DNA from: Bacteroidota bacterium
Lineage (GTDB): Bacteria > Bacteroidota > Bacteroidia > Chitinophagales > Chitinophagaceae
DNA: 64,000 nucleotides
Direction: 5' to 3'
NCBI GenBank assembly: GCA_023422835.1
Contig: JAFAGI010000009.1
Span: forward strand, 1-64,000
Position 1 is the first letter of the stretch. Every line of letters begins with the position of its first letter. Under the pieces are notes generated by a model. It made no database searches. It was not told the origin of the DNA and saw only the letters and a program-made list of their open reading frames with translations. The position numbers and the translations under genes were made by a program. Below are positions 63,598 to 64,000 of this stretch, piece by piece.

Positions 63598-64000
63598 TGG
63601 CAGCGCTTAAAACTGTGAATACCTTTGTTTTTGATATGGATGGTGTGCTCACCGATGGTAAAGTCTTTATTGTGCCTCAACACGGCGAAAAAGAAGATTA
63701 CGTGATGGCGAGGAGTATGAATACAAAAGATGGCTTTGCGCTGCAGCTTGCAGCCCAAAAAGGATATAACCTGGTGATCATTTCAGGAGGCATTTATCCC
63801 GGCGCCAATAAAAGATTTATACAACTGGGCATTCAGCATATTTTCATGGGGGTAAAAGACAAGGAAAAATGCCTGAAAATGCTGGCTGAATCGGCACATA
63901 TAGATCTGCAGCAGGCACTTTTCATGGGCGATGATATTCCCGACAGGGATGTGATGCTGCACTGCGGCATAAAAGCCTGCCCTTCTGATGCAGTGGAAGA
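63598..64000 (+). CDS. kdsC: KDO-8-phosphate phosphatase, N-terminal part (runs off window)
   Basis: KdsC releases phosphate from KDO-8-phosphate, giving KDO for the LPS inner core. The first 134 residues are present: HAD motif I TFVFDMDGVLTDGK, motif II VIISGG and motif III/IV region FMGDDIPDRDVM. The family is about 170-180 residues, so some 40 residues lie outside. The small HAD fold without a large cap is typical of KdsC. The ATG at 63598 follows a promoter element by only 5 nt. Confidence 0.9.

Overview
The window is chromosomal DNA from a member of the Bacteroidota, most likely a soil or freshwater Chitinophagaceae-type bacterium. The evidence is a Bacteroidota-like 16S rRNA gene, promoters of the TTTG-N19-TAnnTTTG class, A-rich start regions instead of Shine-Dalgarno sites, a SusC/SusD locus, and many families largely confined to this phylum (DUF4476, DUF4290, DUF3822, DUF4230, OstA-like, GlmU-like nucleotidyltransferase). 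There is no phage, plasmid, CRISPR array or intact insertion sequence, and I saw no tRNA gene.

Layout. 1-1735: the 5' two thirds of a 16S rRNA gene (minus strand, cut by the window edge), preceded by an array of six near-identical promoters about 103 bp apart. 1838-9564: housekeeping genes (truA, a DUF4476 protein, upp, anmK, a serine hydrolase lipoprotein, a GlmU-like protein, tpiA). 9762-25160: an envelope-biogenesis block with a TamB-like giant protein, nagA, an OstA-like protein, an MCE/MlaD protein, two tandem N-acetylmuramoyl-L-alanine amidases and a divergent LptD-like porin. 25161-36955: an intergenic region with nested inverted repeats, an S41 protease, PspC, aconitase, a decayed serpin gene, nicotinamidase, a DUF4349 lipoprotein, a YihY/BrkB membrane protein, RNase R and a DUF4230 protein. 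36948-42765: a compact minus-strand operon polA - DUF3822 - rsmD - 5-FTHF cyclo-ligase - lpxK with overlapping starts. 42766-49389: a gene-poor 700 bp stretch, a class D beta-lactamase, and a four-gene operon (radical SAM/SPASM, MarR, GH10-like hydrolase, M1 peptidase) with a palindromic operator on its promoter. 49535-52147: an ABC-F remnant, a GH25 lysozyme, DUF4290 and YajQ. 52263-63532: a polysaccharide utilisation locus (SusC, SusD, GH30, SusE-like, GH3) with a divergent two-gene operon encoding a Nudix-derived regulator and a SemiSWEET sugar transporter. 63598-64000: the start of kdsC.

The genes fit together as follows. The PUL resembles in content the Bacteroides thetaiotaomicron locus for fungal beta-1,6-glucan: GH30 cuts the glucan outside the cell, SusC/D and the SusE-like lipoprotein bind and import oligosaccharides, GH3 releases glucose in the periplasm, and the SemiSWEET could carry the monosaccharide over the inner membrane under the Nudix-like regulator. 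The envelope block combines LPS export (LptD, OstA-like, TamB-like, LpxK, KdsC), phospholipid transport (MlaD) and peptidoglycan turnover and recycling (amidases, NagA, AnmK, GH25).

The most notable signals are the periodic rrn promoter array, the Nudix-like regulator/SemiSWEET pair, the palindrome on the radical SAM-MarR operon promoter, very short or absent mRNA leaders at several genes, a recurring start-region motif, a shared 5' hairpin in two unrelated genes, and two genes (serpin, ABC-F) wrecked by internal deletion.
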